Origin: Pseudomonadota bacterium
GTDB lineage: Bacteria; Pseudomonadota; Alphaproteobacteria; Micavibrionales; UBA2020
Length of the DNA: 58,436 nucleotides
NCBI GenBank assembly: GCA_021845905.1
Contig: JAJZVA010000015.1
Location: 1-58,436 of the forward strand
Direction of reading: 5' to 3'
Made by a program: the position numbers and the translations under genes. Numbering within the stretch: the first letter of the stretch is position 1; every line of letters starts with the position of its first letter. This document shows positions 8,350-17,111 of this stretch, in pieces. The notes beneath the pieces were generated by a model. The model searched no databases. It was not told the origin of the DNA and was given only the letters and a program-made list of their open reading frames with translations.

Positions 8350-8925
8350 GTGGCAACCGCCGACAAATACAAAAACTTCGTGCACCTCGCCCGCCATGCC
8401 GAAGAAGGCGTGGACTATGACATCCTTATCCGCAAGGCGCGCGGCAGCGCCGTCGCCGTCGTCGCGCCGCACGGCGGAAAGATGGAATTGCGCACCGAAG
8501 AAATGGCCCGCGCCATCGCCGGAAAAAAGCATGCGCTTTACGTTTTCAGGGGGATGTGCAAAAACGCTTTCAACGAGCTGCATGTGACAAGCACGCATTT
8601 CGACGAGCCTCGCTGCCTCGATCTGGTGGCGCGTTCGGACGTGACCGTCACGATACACGGCAGCCGCGTCGCGGAGCCGGTGGTCTTCCTGAGCGCGATG
8701 GACAAGGCGCTGCAAAAAAAGCTGATGCAGGCTTTCACAAAAGCTGGCGTGCGCGCCGTCGCCGATGAAACGCATCCCTACCAGTCGGGAAAAGATCCGC
8801 GCAACATCTGCAACCGCAACCGCCGCGGACAGGGCGTGCAACTGGAATTCAGCCGCGGCATCCGCGACAATCCGCGTCTGGCCGCAAAATGCGTGAAAGC
8901 CGTGCGCGCCTGTCTGAAAAATTGA
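8350..8925 (+). CDS. poly-gamma-glutamate hydrolase family protein (DUF867-like)
   Basis: A 191-aa protein starting at GTG 8350 (VATADKYKNF), six bases after the cpoB stop. It resembles the phage PghP / YjqB family of zinc-dependent poly-gamma-glutamate hydrolases. The shared features are KYKNFVHLA near the start, a VDYDILIR strand, the metal-site motif VVAPHGGKMELRTEEMA, LHVTSTHFDEPRCLDLVARS, and VTIHGSR. It has no signal peptide, so if secreted it would need another route. Poly-gamma-glutamate genes are not visible nearby, so the substrate is uncertain. A longer upstream open frame in the cpoB region is antisense-like noise and was excluded. Confidence 0.8.
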   Translation: MATADKYKNFVHLARHAEEGVDYDILIRKARGSAVAVVAPHGGKMELRTEEMARAIAGKKHALYVFRGMCKNAFNELHVTSTHFDEPRCLDLVARSDVTVTIHGSRVAEPVVFLSAMDKALQKKLMQAFTKAGVRAVADETHPYQSGKDPRNICNRNRRGQGVQLEFSRGIRDNPRLAAKCVKAVRACLKN

Positions 8926-8929
8926 TTCT

Positions 8930-9295
8930 TCAGCCGATGCCGGGGTTCAGCGGCTTGGATTTTTTGTGGAGCGCCTTTTCGTAGTGGCGCAGTTCCCTGG
9001 AGAAGTCGACCATGCTTTGCGTCTGGTTCGCTTCCGTCGCGTGCCGGAATTTTTCAAAAAGCGCCTGCCGCGTCTTGGCCATCTGGGAATTTTTTTCCAG
9101 GTTTTCCGAGTTTCCCGACATGCCCTTGATCGTCTTGCCCCATTTGCGCGCCTCTCTGGCGAGGGCGGCCGAGGTCGCGCTGACCGTTTCGTTTTGCACC
9201 GCTTTGAAGAGCGCGTTGCGCACGCTTGCCGCTTCCTGCATTCTGGCGATGGCGTCCTGATCGAGATCGGCTTCGATGGTGAATTCGTTTTTCAT
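8930..9295 (-). CDS. hypothetical protein, 121 aa, helical and charged
   Basis: A small soluble protein preceded by AAGGAA. It has no signal peptide or membrane segment. It is predicted by eye to be nearly all alpha-helical, with repeated Ala/Lys/Glu/Arg patterns (AIARMQEAASVRNALFKAV, SRELRHYEKALHKKSK) and a Pro/Gly tail. No family is recognised. It converges with the hydrolase-like gene (4 bp between stops), and an AT-rich stretch of about 110 bp lies upstream. Confidence 0.6.
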   Translation of the reverse strand: MKNEFTIEADLDQDAIARMQEAASVRNALFKAVQNETVSATSAALAREARKWGKTIKGMSGNSENLEKNSQMAKTRQALFEKFRHATEANQTQSMVDFSRELRHYEKALHKKSKPLNPGIG

Positions 9296-9407
9296 GGCCT
9301 GTTCCTTGTCGGCGTTTAAAAAATGATATCACCTACAGTATAGAGTTTTATTAATTATGTCAATTAAAATCGGAATGTATAATATCATTTAAAATCAAAT
9401 AGTTATA

Positions 9408-9450
9408 AAAATCCGTCCGGTCTGCGTTTTTGCAAGACGGGGCGGATTTT
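9408..9450 (-). terminator. probable terminator of the slipin-nfeD operon
   Basis: AAAATCCG (9408-9415) pairs with CGGATTTT (9443-9450), with further partial pairing inside. On the minus strand the stem ends in a T-rich run. It lies 22 bp downstream of the slipin stop. Confidence 0.5.
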
Positions 9451-9471
9451 ATAAAACCGTGACTTTTGCGG

Positions 9472-10203
9472 TTACATCAGGCGTTTGAGGATCTCCATCG
9501 GCAAGGGCAGGAGGATGGTCTTGGTCTTGTCGTCGGAGATGTCCTGCACGGCGGCAAGATAGCGCAGTTGCATCGCGCCGGGATCGGTCGCGAGTTTCCG
9601 CGCCGCTTCGACGAGCTTGTCGGCGGCCTGCTGTTCGCCCTCGGCGCTGATGATCTTGGCGCGGCGTTCGCGTTCCGCTTCGGCCTGGCGGCCGATGGCG
9701 TGGATCATCGAAGGGTCGATGTCGATGTTCTTGATCTCGACGCTGTCGACCTTCACGCCCCAGTGCTCGGTTTTCTCATCCAGCAGGTTGCGGATGTCGG
9801 TGGAGAGCTTGTCGCGCTCGCTCAGCATTTCGTCGAGCTCGTGCTTGCCGAGCACGGCGCGGAGCGTGGTTTGCGACAGTTCCGAGGTCGCGCGGTTGAA
9901 GTCCGTCACCTGATTGATGGCCTTGTCGGCGTCGACGACGCGGTAATACATCACGGCGTTGACCTTGACAGAGATGTTGTCGCGCGAGATGACGTCCTGC
10001 GAGGGCACGTTCATCGTCTGCACGCGCATGTCGACCCGCACCATGCGCTGGATCATCGGCAGAAGGAAGATCAGCCCCGGGCCTTTGGGCGGCGAGGAAC
10101 GGCCAAGGGTATAGATCACGCCGCGCTGGTATTCCGGCAGGATGCGCAACACGTAAGGCATAAAGATGAGAAGGATGACGATCGGGAAGGCGAATTCGGC
10201 CAT
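9472..10203 (-). CDS. slipin / stomatin-like SPFH-domain membrane protein
   Basis: A 243-aa SPFH protein of the stomatin/slipin group. A single N-terminal hydrophobic anchor (FPIVILLIFMPYVLRIL) is followed by the SPFH domain (PEYQRGVIYTLGR, PGLIFLLPMIQRMVRVDMRV, VKVNAVMYYRVVDADKAI) and a helical region (SMIHAIGRQAEAERERRAKII). These proteins form oligomeric membrane scaffolds, and in bacteria pair with NfeD proteins. The nfeD-like gene ends 4 bp upstream on the same strand, consistent with translational coupling and a physical partnership. Confidence 0.92.
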   Translation of the reverse strand: MAEFAFPIVILLIFMPYVLRILPEYQRGVIYTLGRSSPPKGPGLIFLLPMIQRMVRVDMRVQTMNVPSQDVISRDNISVKVNAVMYYRVVDADKAINQVTDFNRATSELSQTTLRAVLGKHELDEMLSERDKLSTDIRNLLDEKTEHWGVKVDSVEIKNIDIDPSMIHAIGRQAEAERERRAKIISAEGEQQAADKLVEAARKLATDPGAMQLRYLAAVQDISDDKTKTILLPLPMEILKRLM

Positions 10204-10207
10204 GGCG

Positions 10208-10825
10208 TTACTCCTTGGTTGCGGCGTTGAGAGGTTCGACGATCAGGCACAGCCCGTCGATATCGCGTATCTTCACTTTTTCGCCCTTTTGCGGCGCGTA
10301 ACCCGCGGCGGCAGAGGCTTTCCAGACGGATCCCGCCGCCTGAACCTCGCCTTTGGCGCCGTTCCAGCCGACGATCTCGCCCGTCGCGCCGCGCAGGGCC
10401 TCGGCGCCGGTCGAAACGGCGCGTTTTCTGGTGCGCAAGGCCATCTTGAGGCCGAGGGAAAGAACGACGAGGCTGACCAGCGTCGTGCTGCCGATCAGCC
10501 AGACGGACACGGGGTGCGCGTCCGCGCCGGGCGTGATGAAGATTTTTCCGCCGACGGCGAAGAGCGAGGCGCCGAAGAGAGCCAGCGCGCCGCGCGATTT
10601 GAAAAAGGCTTCCGCCGTCATGCCGCCGATGCCGAGAACCATCAGCAGGATGCCGGCGTAATTGACCGGCATGCCGCTGATCGCGAAGATCCAAAAGAGG
10701 AGGCAGATCGTGCCGGTGATGCCGGGCAAAAGCCCGCCGGGCACCGCGGCTTCATAGATGACGCCGTAAAAGCCGACGGTCATGAGCAGAAAAACGACAT
10801 CCGTATTGGAGAGAAGAGCCGTCAT
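10208..10825 (-). CDS. NfeD-family membrane protein lacking the protease domain
   Basis: A 205-aa membrane protein. Several transmembrane helices (VVFLLMTVGFYGVIYEAA, GTICLLFWIFAISGM, YAGILLMVLGIGGM, VWLIGSTTLVSLVVLSL) are followed by a soluble C-terminal OB-fold-like domain (GATGEIVGWNGAKGEVQ, KIRDIDGLCLIVEP). The N-terminus matches the membrane segment of long-form NfeD, which in that form follows a ClpP-like serine protease. Here that protease is missing: the frame upstream of 10825 is a shadow of the kinase gene. Start ATG at 10825. It pairs with the slipin downstream. Confidence 0.82.
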   Translation of the reverse strand: MTALLSNTDVVFLLMTVGFYGVIYEAAVPGGLLPGITGTICLLFWIFAISGMPVNYAGILLMVLGIGGMTAEAFFKSRGALALFGASLFAVGGKIFITPGADAHPVSVWLIGSTTLVSLVVLSLGLKMALRTRKRAVSTGAEALRGATGEIVGWNGAKGEVQAAGSVWKASAAAGYAPQKGEKVKIRDIDGLCLIVEPLNAATKE

Positions 10826-10847
10826 GCGCGCGCCTCCGTTCGAGGTT

Positions 10848-11846
10848 TCATGGCTGGGGTTTTTTCGGGCTGGTGTTGCGCGCAGGCTTGAGATTTTGCG
10901 GTTCCGCGCCGATATGCTGGATGGCTTCCGAGGCCCATTGCGCGCCCTGATGGCCCGCGTCGGCGGGACTCTTGCCGCGCGCGAGGCCGTGCATGAATCC
11001 GGCGGCGAAGGCGTCTCCCGCGCCGTTGGTGTCGACGATGTTGTCCACTTTTTTCGCGGGAACATGGGTGACTTCGCCCCGGCTGACGACATAAGCGCCT
11101 TTCGCGCCCGCGGTGATGGAGGCGGTGCAGCCGAGCGCGTGCAATGCTTCAAACGTTTCCTCAAGGGTCTCCGTGCCGAGCAGGGCCATGAACTCGCGCC
11201 GGTCGCCGAGCAGGATGTCGCCGTGCGATCTGGCGAGAGCGAGGAACATGTCGCGGTTTCGCGCGACGATGTTGGCGTCGTTGAGCGCGATGGCGACGCG
11301 GCTGCCCGCGCGCTTCGCTTCTTCGGCGGCGCGGTGGACGGCGTCGCGGCCGGAATCCGAAAGCCAGAGATAGGCGTCGAGATAGGTGATTTCGGCTTGG
11401 CTGATGGGCGCGGCGTCGATATCCTCGGGCGCGAGATGATAGCCCGCGCCGTGGATGAAGGCGAAGGTGCGCTCCTTGTCCGGCGTGGTGACGATGAGGA
11501 CGCAGGTGGTGGCGGCCCCGGGCCGGTCGGAGACCGAAGGCGTGAAATCGATGCCTTTTTCCGCGACGCGCCCGGCGACGAATGCGCCGTGATTGTCGTT
11601 CGCCACCTTGCCGATGACGGCGGCCGCGCCGTCGCGGTGGGCGACGCCGGCGGCGACGTTGTAGCCGGGGCTGCCCGCCGTTTTGACGAGAATGTCGCCC
11701 GCCACCAGTTCCGCCAGTTTTTCCGCCGTGACCACGTTGGAGAGGCCTTTTTGCAGGCCGGATTTTTCAAGCAGGGCGTCATCGGCCTTGATCTGGATTT
11801 CAAGGCACAGGGCGGTGACGGCGACAATATCGTATTTTTTTGCCAT
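10848..11846 (-). CDS. PfkB-family sugar kinase, probably adenosine kinase
   Basis: A 332-aa ribokinase-family protein that would phosphorylate a nucleoside or sugar hydroxyl with ATP. The N-terminal substrate motif GSPGYNVAAG and the anion-hole/catalytic signature DTNGAGDAFAAGF near residue 288 are present. The DTNGAGDAF form, in place of DTTGAGDAF, is common in bacterial adenosine kinases, so purine salvage is the likeliest role, but other PfkB substrates are possible. The tail is Lys/Pro-rich. It lies 22 bp upstream of nfeD on the same strand; a functional link is not obvious. Confidence 0.82.
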   Translation of the reverse strand: MAKKYDIVAVTALCLEIQIKADDALLEKSGLQKGLSNVVTAEKLAELVAGDILVKTAGSPGYNVAAGVAHRDGAAAVIGKVANDNHGAFVAGRVAEKGIDFTPSVSDRPGAATTCVLIVTTPDKERTFAFIHGAGYHLAPEDIDAAPISQAEITYLDAYLWLSDSGRDAVHRAAEEAKRAGSRVAIALNDANIVARNRDMFLALARSHGDILLGDRREFMALLGTETLEETFEALHALGCTASITAGAKGAYVVSRGEVTHVPAKKVDNIVDTNGAGDAFAAGFMHGLARGKSPADAGHQGAQWASEAIQHIGAEPQNLKPARNTSPKKPQP

Positions 11847-11919
11847 AATTACAATCTCTGCAAAATATTTTTAGAACATTGCCACTCTAGCATGGCGCGG
11901 TGTTCTGTAAAGAAAAAAA

Positions 11920-13044
11920 TCAGGCGGCCTTGGCGGCTTTCAAGCTTTCCAGCTCCGCGATCACCGCCGCGCCCATGTCGGAGGTGGAGAGCTGCTTGCA
12001 ACCCCCTTTGTCCTTTGTGGGCATGATGTCGGCGGTGCGGAGATTCTTGGCGAGAACGCTTTCGACCGCCGCTTCGAGCAGGTCGGCTTCTTTGGAAAGA
12101 TTGAAGGAATAACGGAACATCATCGCCGCGCTCAAGATGGTGGCGAGGGGGTTGGCGATGTTCTTGCCCGCGATGTCGGGCGCGGAGCCGTGGATCGGCT
12201 CGTACACGGCGGCGCGTTTTCCGTTTTTCTCCGCGCCGAGCGAGGCCGACGGCAGCATGCCGAGCGATCCGGTGAGCATCGAGGCTTCATCCGAGAGGAT
12301 ATCGCCGAAAAGATTGTCGGTGACGATGACGTCGAACTGCGCGGGGTTGCGCAAAAGCTGCATCGCGCAGTTGTCGGCGTACATGTGGCTGAGCGCGACG
12401 TCTTTATATTCGGCGGCGTGGAGCGCGGTCACTTCCTCGCGCCACAGCTTGCCCGATTCCATCACGTTGGCTTTTTCGCAGGAGCAGACTTTATTGCCGC
12501 GCAGCTTCGCCAGCTCGAACGCGACGCGCGCGACGCGGACGATCTCATGCGTGGTGTAGACTTGCGTGTTGACGCCGCGGCGCTCGCCGTTGGGGAGCTT
12601 TTCGATGCCGCGCGGCTCGCCGAAGTAAACGCCGCCGGTCAGCTCGCGGACGATGAGGATGTCGAGCCCTTTGACCACCTCGGGTTTCAGCGTCGAGGCG
12701 TCGATCAGCGCGTCGAACACTTTCGCGGGACGGAGGTTGGCGAAGAGGTCGAGCTCCTTGCGCAGTTTGAGCAATCCCGCCTCGGGGCGGAGCGCGTAAT
12801 CGACCTTGTCCCACTTCGGCCCGCCGACCGCGCCGAGCAGAACGGCATCGGCCTTGCGGCATTTTTCGAGCGTGTCGTCGGAAAGCGGCGTGCCGTGCTT
12901 GTCGTACGATCCGCCGCCGATGTCGCCTTCGGTCGTTTGGATGTTGGCGTCGAAATTGTCGTTGAACCAGCCGATGACCCGCGCGGCTTGCGCCATCACT
13001 TCGGGGCCGAGCCCGTCGCCGGGCAGGAGGACGATGTTTTTCAT
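11920..13044 (-). CDS. leuB: 3-isopropylmalate dehydrogenase
   Basis: Oxidatively decarboxylates 3-isopropylmalate to 2-oxoisocaproate with NAD, the third step of leucine synthesis. The 374-aa protein starts [16 protein letters not shown] and has the leuB-specific [13 protein letters not shown] segment and the metal-binding [15 protein letters not shown] motif. The start ATG (13044) overlaps the leuD stop as ATGA; a much longer in-frame extension through leuD is a shadow. It is the last gene of the leuCDB operon. Confidence 0.97.
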   Translation of the reverse strand: MKNIVLLPGDGLGPEVMAQAARVIGWFNDNFDANIQTTEGDIGGGSYDKHGTPLSDDTLEKCRKADAVLLGAVGGPKWDKVDYALRPEAGLLKLRKELDLFANLRPAKVFDALIDASTLKPEVVKGLDILIVRELTGGVYFGEPRGIEKLPNGERRGVNTQVYTTHEIVRVARVAFELAKLRGNKVCSCEKANVMESGKLWREEVTALHAAEYKDVALSHMYADNCAMQLLRNPAQFDVIVTDNLFGDILSDEASMLTGSLGMLPSASLGAEKNGKRAAVYEPIHGSAPDIAGKNIANPLATILSAAMMFRYSFNLSKEADLLEAAVESVLAKNLRTADIMPTKDKGGCKQLSTSDMGAAVIAELESLKAAKAA

Positions 13045-13634
13045 GCGCGATACAGCCACGGCTGGCTGCCTTTCTGTTGTTGTTCGAATGCGGAAATGTC
13101 GGTCTGGTGCGCGAGCGTGAGGCCGATGTCGTCCAGCCCCTCGATCAGGCAGTGCTTGCGGAACGGGTCGATGTCGAAAGAAAAATTTTCGACTTTTTGC
13201 GCCGGAAGATCGACGGTGATCTCTTTTTGCGCTTCCGCTTCTTTCATCAGCGCCGCGACGTCGTTCGCGGGCAGGGCGAGCGGCAGAATGCCGTTCTTGA
13301 AACAGTTGTTGTAGAAGATGTCGGCGAACGACGGCGCGATCACGCAGCGAATGCCGAAATCCAGCAGCGCCCACGGCGCGTGCTCGCGCGACGAGCCGCA
13401 GCCGAAGTTCTCGCCCGCGACGAGGATGCTCGCCTTGCGGTAGGGCTCCTTGTTGAGCACGAAATCGGGAATCTCCTTGCGATCCGATGTAAAACGGATC
13501 TCGTCGAACAAATATTTGCCCAGCCCTGTGCGCTCGATGGTTTTGAGATATTGCTTGGGGATGATCTTGTCCGTATCGACATTCGGTACGGGTAGCGGTG
13601 CGGCGATGCCTTTGAGAATGGTGAATTTTTGCAT
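13041..13634 (-). CDS. leuD: 3-isopropylmalate dehydratase small subunit
   Basis: The swivel-domain subunit of isopropylmalate isomerase, which interconverts 2- and 3-isopropylmalate with LeuC. At 197 aa it is of normal length, with the signature [26 protein letters not shown] and [16 protein letters not shown]. The start overlaps the leuC stop by one base (TAATG) and the stop overlaps the leuB start by four, so the three genes are translationally coupled. Confidence 0.97.
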   Translation of the reverse strand: MQKFTILKGIAAPLPVPNVDTDKIIPKQYLKTIERTGLGKYLFDEIRFTSDRKEIPDFVLNKEPYRKASILVAGENFGCGSSREHAPWALLDFGIRCVIAPSFADIFYNNCFKNGILPLALPANDVAALMKEAEAQKEITVDLPAQKVENFSFDIDPFRKHCLIEGLDDIGLTLAHQTDISAFEQQQKGSQPWLYRA

Positions 13635-15040
13635 TATGCGAGCTCCCTAACATCAGTGAGGTGTCCCGTCACCGCGGCGGCGGCGGCCATCGCGGGGCTC
13701 ATCAGGTGCGTGCGTCCGCCGCGGCCCTGACGGCCTTCGAAGTTGCGGTTCGAGGTGGCGGCGCAGCGTTCGCCGGGGTTCAGCTTGTCGGCGTTCATGG
13801 CGAGGCACATCGAGCAGCCGGGCTCGCGCCAGTCGAAGCCGGACTCCTTGAAGATTTTGTCGAGCCCTTCTTTTTCCGCCTGTTCTTTCACAAGGCCGGA
13901 GCCAGGCACGACCATCGCGTAAACGCCCTCGGCCACTTTGCGGCCTTTGGCGATCGCGGCGGCGGCGCGCAGGTCTTCGATGCGCGAATTGGTGCAGGAG
14001 CCGATGAAGACCTTGTCGATCTTCACGTCGGTGAGTTTTTCGTTCGGCGTGAGGCCCATATATTCAAGCGCGCGGGTCATGGCGGATTTTTTGTCGCCGT
14101 CGGGCAGCTTGGCGGGATCGGGAACATGGCCGGTGATCGGCGCGACGGCTTCGGGGCTGGTGCCCCATGTCACTTGCGGAATGATGTCGGCGGCGTTGAG
14201 CGTGACTTCTTTATCATACGTCGCGCCCGCATCGGAAGGCAGCGTCTTCCAGACGGCGACGGCCTTGTCCCAGTCCGCGTTTTTCGGCGCCATCGGGCGG
14301 CCTTTGAGGTAGGCGAAGGTGGTTTCGTCCGGCGCGATCAGCCCGGCGCGCGCGCCCGCCTCGATCGCCATGTTGCAGACGGTCATGCGGCCTTCCATGG
14401 AGAGGCCCTTGATCGCCTCGCCCGCGAATTCCAGCACATGCCCCGTGCCGCCGGCGGTGCCTATTTTCCCAATAATGGCGAGGATGACGTCTTTCGCCGT
14501 CACGCCGTTGGGAAGTTTGCCCTCGACGGTGATGCGCATGTTCTTGGCGGGTTTTTGCTGGAGCGTTTGCGTGGCGAGCACGTGTTCGACTTCCGACGTG
14601 CCAATTCCAAAAGCGAGCGCGCCGAACGCGCCGTGGGTCGCGGTGTGGCTGTCGCCGCAAACGATGGTCGTGCCGGGCAGGGTAAAGCCCTGTTCCGGCC
14701 CGATGACGTGGACGATGCCCTGACGCTTGTCGTTCATGTCGAAGAGCTGCACGCCGAAGTCCTTGGCGTTTTGCGTCAGCGCGTCGACCTGCACGCGGCT
14801 CTCGATGTCCTTGATGCCTTGGGAACGGTCGGAGGTCGGCACGTTGTGGTCGGCGACGGCGAGGGTCGCGTCCGTGCGGCGCACGCGGCGGTTGGACATG
14901 CGCAAGCCTTCGAAAGCCTGCGGACTGGTGACTTCATGCACCAGATGGCGGTCGATGTAGAGAATGCAACTGCCGTCATCCCCTTTTCTGACGACGTGGC
15001 TGTCCCAGATTTTCTCGAACAGGGTGCGCGGTTTTGACAT
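13634..15040 (-). CDS. leuC: 3-isopropylmalate dehydratase large subunit
   Basis: An aconitase-family [4Fe-4S] enzyme of 468 aa. It shows [14 protein letters not shown], the iron-sulfur Cys in FIGSCTNSR and in GCSMCLAMN, and [10 protein letters not shown], all diagnostic of LeuC. It heads leuCDB and is preceded by a GGGAG ribosome-binding site. The rplS terminator lies 40 bp upstream of its start, so the operon needs either a promoter in the short 15041-15127 gap or read-through from rplS. No leucine-rich leader peptide was seen in that gap. Confidence 0.97.
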   Translation of the reverse strand: MSKPRTLFEKIWDSHVVRKGDDGSCILYIDRHLVHEVTSPQAFEGLRMSNRRVRRTDATLAVADHNVPTSDRSQGIKDIESRVQVDALTQNAKDFGVQLFDMNDKRQGIVHVIGPEQGFTLPGTTIVCGDSHTATHGAFGALAFGIGTSEVEHVLATQTLQQKPAKNMRITVEGKLPNGVTAKDVILAIIGKIGTAGGTGHVLEFAGEAIKGLSMEGRMTVCNMAIEAGARAGLIAPDETTFAYLKGRPMAPKNADWDKAVAVWKTLPSDAGATYDKEVTLNAADIIPQVTWGTSPEAVAPITGHVPDPAKLPDGDKKSAMTRALEYMGLTPNEKLTDVKIDKVFIGSCTNSRIEDLRAAAAIAKGRKVAEGVYAMVVPGSGLVKEQAEKEGLDKIFKESGFDWREPGCSMCLAMNADKLNPGERCAATSNRNFEGRQGRGGRTHLMSPAMAAAAAVTGHLTDVRELA

Positions 15041-15079
15041 GGCTCATCTCCCTTTTCTGAGCCATCATTTATAAAGCAA

Positions 15080-15105
15080 AACAGCCCCGCTTGCGAGGGG
15101 CTGTT
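15080..15105 (-). terminator. intrinsic terminator after rplS
   Basis: A perfect 9-bp stem, AACAGCCCC (15080-15088) with GGGGCTGTT (15097-15105), and an 8-base loop. On the minus strand it is followed by TTTGCTTT. It lies 23 bp beyond the rplS stop and just ahead of leuC, separating the ribosome operon from the leucine operon. Confidence 0.8.
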
Positions 15106-15127
15106 CCGTATCCGTATTATGTAAGAA

Positions 15128-15571
15128 TTAACCGACGGCGGCTTTCTTTTCCGCGGCGTCTGCCTGTGCGGCATCCGTCGCGCCGTCTTGCTCATAAGCA
15201 TCCGTGCGCTCGGTGATGCGGGCGGATTTGCCGCTGCGGTCGCGCAGATAATAGAGCTTGGAACGGCGCACCGTGCCGCGGCGGACGAGCTCGATGGAAT
15301 CGATGCTCGGGCTGTAGAGCGGGAACACGCGTTCGACGCCTTCGCCGTAAGAAATTTTGCGCACCGTGAAGCTCTGGTGCAAGCCTTTGCCGCCGCGCGC
15401 GATGCACACGCCTTCATAGGCCTGAAGACGGGTTTTGGCTTTTTCGCCCGTGCCTTCAATGATTTTCACGTTGACGCGCACCGTATCGCCGGGGGCGAAG
15501 ACGGGGATTTTTTTCTGTTCGGCTTCCAGCTTTGCGCTTTGGCGCTGTTCGAATTTCTCAAGATCGTTCAT
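15128..15571 (-). CDS. rplS: 50S ribosomal protein L19
   Basis: L19 sits at the 30S-50S interface of the ribosome. The 147-aa product shows [33 protein letters not shown], and [26 protein letters not shown], the L19 signature. The tail is an Ala/Asp-rich extension. An ATG three codons upstream (15580) is possible, but the GAGAG before 15571 favours the shorter start. In most proteobacteria rplS follows trmD directly. Here a divergent ankyrin gene and about 325 bp separate it from trmD, so it needs its own promoter. Confidence 0.95.
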   Translation of the reverse strand: MNDLEKFEQRQSAKLEAEQKKIPVFAPGDTVRVNVKIIEGTGEKAKTRLQAYEGVCIARGGKGLHQSFTVRKISYGEGVERVFPLYSPSIDSIELVRRGTVRRSKLYYLRDRSGKSARITERTDAYEQDGATDAAQADAAEKKAAVG

Positions 15572-15896
15572 GGCTCTCATCCCATTTGTTTTTCAAGGCC
15601 CGTGAATTTCGCACATGACAGGGGTCATGCCGGCGGCCCGTTTGTTGGTTACCGGCTCCGGCGCAAGGCTTGCGGCGGAGCTGTGGGTTGTGGATTATTA
15701 CCCGAGAATCATAGGTAAATTCAAGGAAAAAGTGCGCTTCTTTAAACCCGTGCCGGGCCGGTTTGTTATAATTATGTCTAATTATATGATTTTTCAGGAT
15801 ATTTTATCCATAAAATAAATCATATAGCATAACGTTAAAAATGCGCTATAAGGGTTTTTGCATTTTCACATTAAGTAAAAATAAAAGAGAAGTAAT
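15572..15896. other. intergenic region between rplS and the ankyrin gene
   Basis: About 325 bp without a credible gene. The half next to rplS is GC-rich; the half next to the ankyrin gene is strongly AT-rich and holds a nested inverted repeat. It must contain divergent promoters for rplS (minus) and the ankyrin gene (plus), but no clear -35/-10 pair could be assigned. A weak GAGAAG lies before the ankyrin ATG. Confidence 0.6.
15783..15826. repeat. nested AT-rich inverted repeat
   Basis: The outer arms TATATGATTT (15783-15792) and AAATCATATA (15817-15826) are perfect 10-bp complements. Between them GGATA (15797-15801) and TATCC (15805-15809) form a small hairpin. It lies 70 bp upstream of the ankyrin gene start. 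It could be an operator, a cruciform or the scar of a small mobile sequence. Confidence 0.7.
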
Positions 15897-17111
15897 ATGA
15901 TTATTCGTAAACAAAAAAGAGTCAATGAACTGGGTGCTGCCGCTCATGCCGGTGATCTCGAGACGGTCAAGCGGCTCGTCGAAAAAGGCGTTCCTCTGGA
16001 TAGAGAGACGAACATCAGGGCGCCTAATGAAAGGTTCATTAGTCTGCCGTCGCCCAATCGCCCACGCATGAAGCCTTTGGAGGTGTCCATTCATTGTGGC
16101 AACCTTGCGATATCTCAATATCTGGTGGACAACGGAGCAAAGGTGGAAAAAGTAGACATCCATCGTGCCATTGAAGATGGAAGGCTTGATTTTCTTGAGT
16201 TTTTAGCGGCAAAAGACAGCGACCTTTTCGGCTTGATACAGGATCCCGTAGAAATCGTCAAAACAGGCAGCCCGCGCATACTGGATATAGCCTTGCGGCG
16301 CGGCATGGACAAAGACGCGCTTTTGAAGGCAACATTGCGGCATTTCTATTCTTCAGAAGGACATATACGAGAGGATGCGAAGCATAATAAACAAAGGGTC
16401 GAGTCGGCGCGGTATCTGATAGAAAAAGGCGCGACGGTCACGCGCGAGATGGTGATGTCCGCCCGCCAAAATAACCCCGACCTTGCCGACGTGCTTGGTT
16501 TTGCGCAGGATCCTGAAGATGCCAAACTTTGGAGGCAAAGACAAAACCTGATCGCCGAAGGCACGATGGAAGAAAAAGCCCGTGCGCGCGTCGAGGAATT
16601 GCAGGACATGGCGAAAGAAGGATGCGCACCGGTTCCGAATAACGACAGACAACCGAAGGAAGCGATCGCCTGTGCCGAGAAGCGGCAGGAATCAGCGGCG
16701 GAGATCCGCGCGGTTGCCGAGCAACTGGAGCAGGGCCTGCGTGTTTTGCAACAATCCCCCGCTGTCGATTTCAACTACGCGGTGATGCGCGACAAAGAGG
16801 GCCTTCCATATGCGATCTCGACGAATATTGAGGGAGAACGCGCGCCTTTGCAGATCAGTATCTATTTCCCTAAGCGGGTGTATGTATATTCCGGCGATGG
16901 AAAGTGGGATCGTAACATGTATTCTCTTCACCACGGTTTTTCATACCATGCGGAATTGAACCCTCTCGAGTTTTCCACTCCGGAGGCCGTCATTGACCAC
17001 GTGATCAAGGAAGCCTTCGCCAAAAACGCGGTGAAACCTTCAACGGATGCAAAACTTGCCGCGCAAACGGCAAAACAGGCAACGGAAAAGCCGGGCGGCA
17101 ACGCGCCCTGA
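15897..17111 (+). CDS. ankyrin-repeat protein, 404 aa
   Basis: No signal peptide or membrane segment. The N-terminal half holds ankyrin-like repeats: GAAAHAGDLETVKRLVEKGV near residues 13-32, PLEVSIHCGNLAISQYLVDNGAKVE near 62-86, and IHRAIEDGRLDFLEFLAA after that. Ankyrin repeats are protein-binding modules. The middle is a charged, probably coiled region (MEEKARARVEELQDMAKEG), and the C-terminal half is unrecognised and ends Ala/Lys/Thr-rich. It is more AT-rich than its neighbours and sits antisense inside the trmD-rplS junction, its stop codon abutting the trmD stop with no spacer, which suggests a later insertion. Its target is unknown. Confidence 0.8.
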   Translation: MIIRKQKRVNELGAAAHAGDLETVKRLVEKGVPLDRETNIRAPNERFISLPSPNRPRMKPLEVSIHCGNLAISQYLVDNGAKVEKVDIHRAIEDGRLDFLEFLAAKDSDLFGLIQDPVEIVKTGSPRILDIALRRGMDKDALLKATLRHFYSSEGHIREDAKHNKQRVESARYLIEKGATVTREMVMSARQNNPDLADVLGFAQDPEDAKLWRQRQNLIAEGTMEEKARARVEELQDMAKEGCAPVPNNDRQPKEAIACAEKRQESAAEIRAVAEQLEQGLRVLQQSPAVDFNYAVMRDKEGLPYAISTNIEGERAPLQISIYFPKRVYVYSGDGKWDRNMYSLHHGFSYHAELNPLEFSTPEAVIDHVIKEAFAKNAVKPSTDAKLAAQTAKQATEKPGGNAP

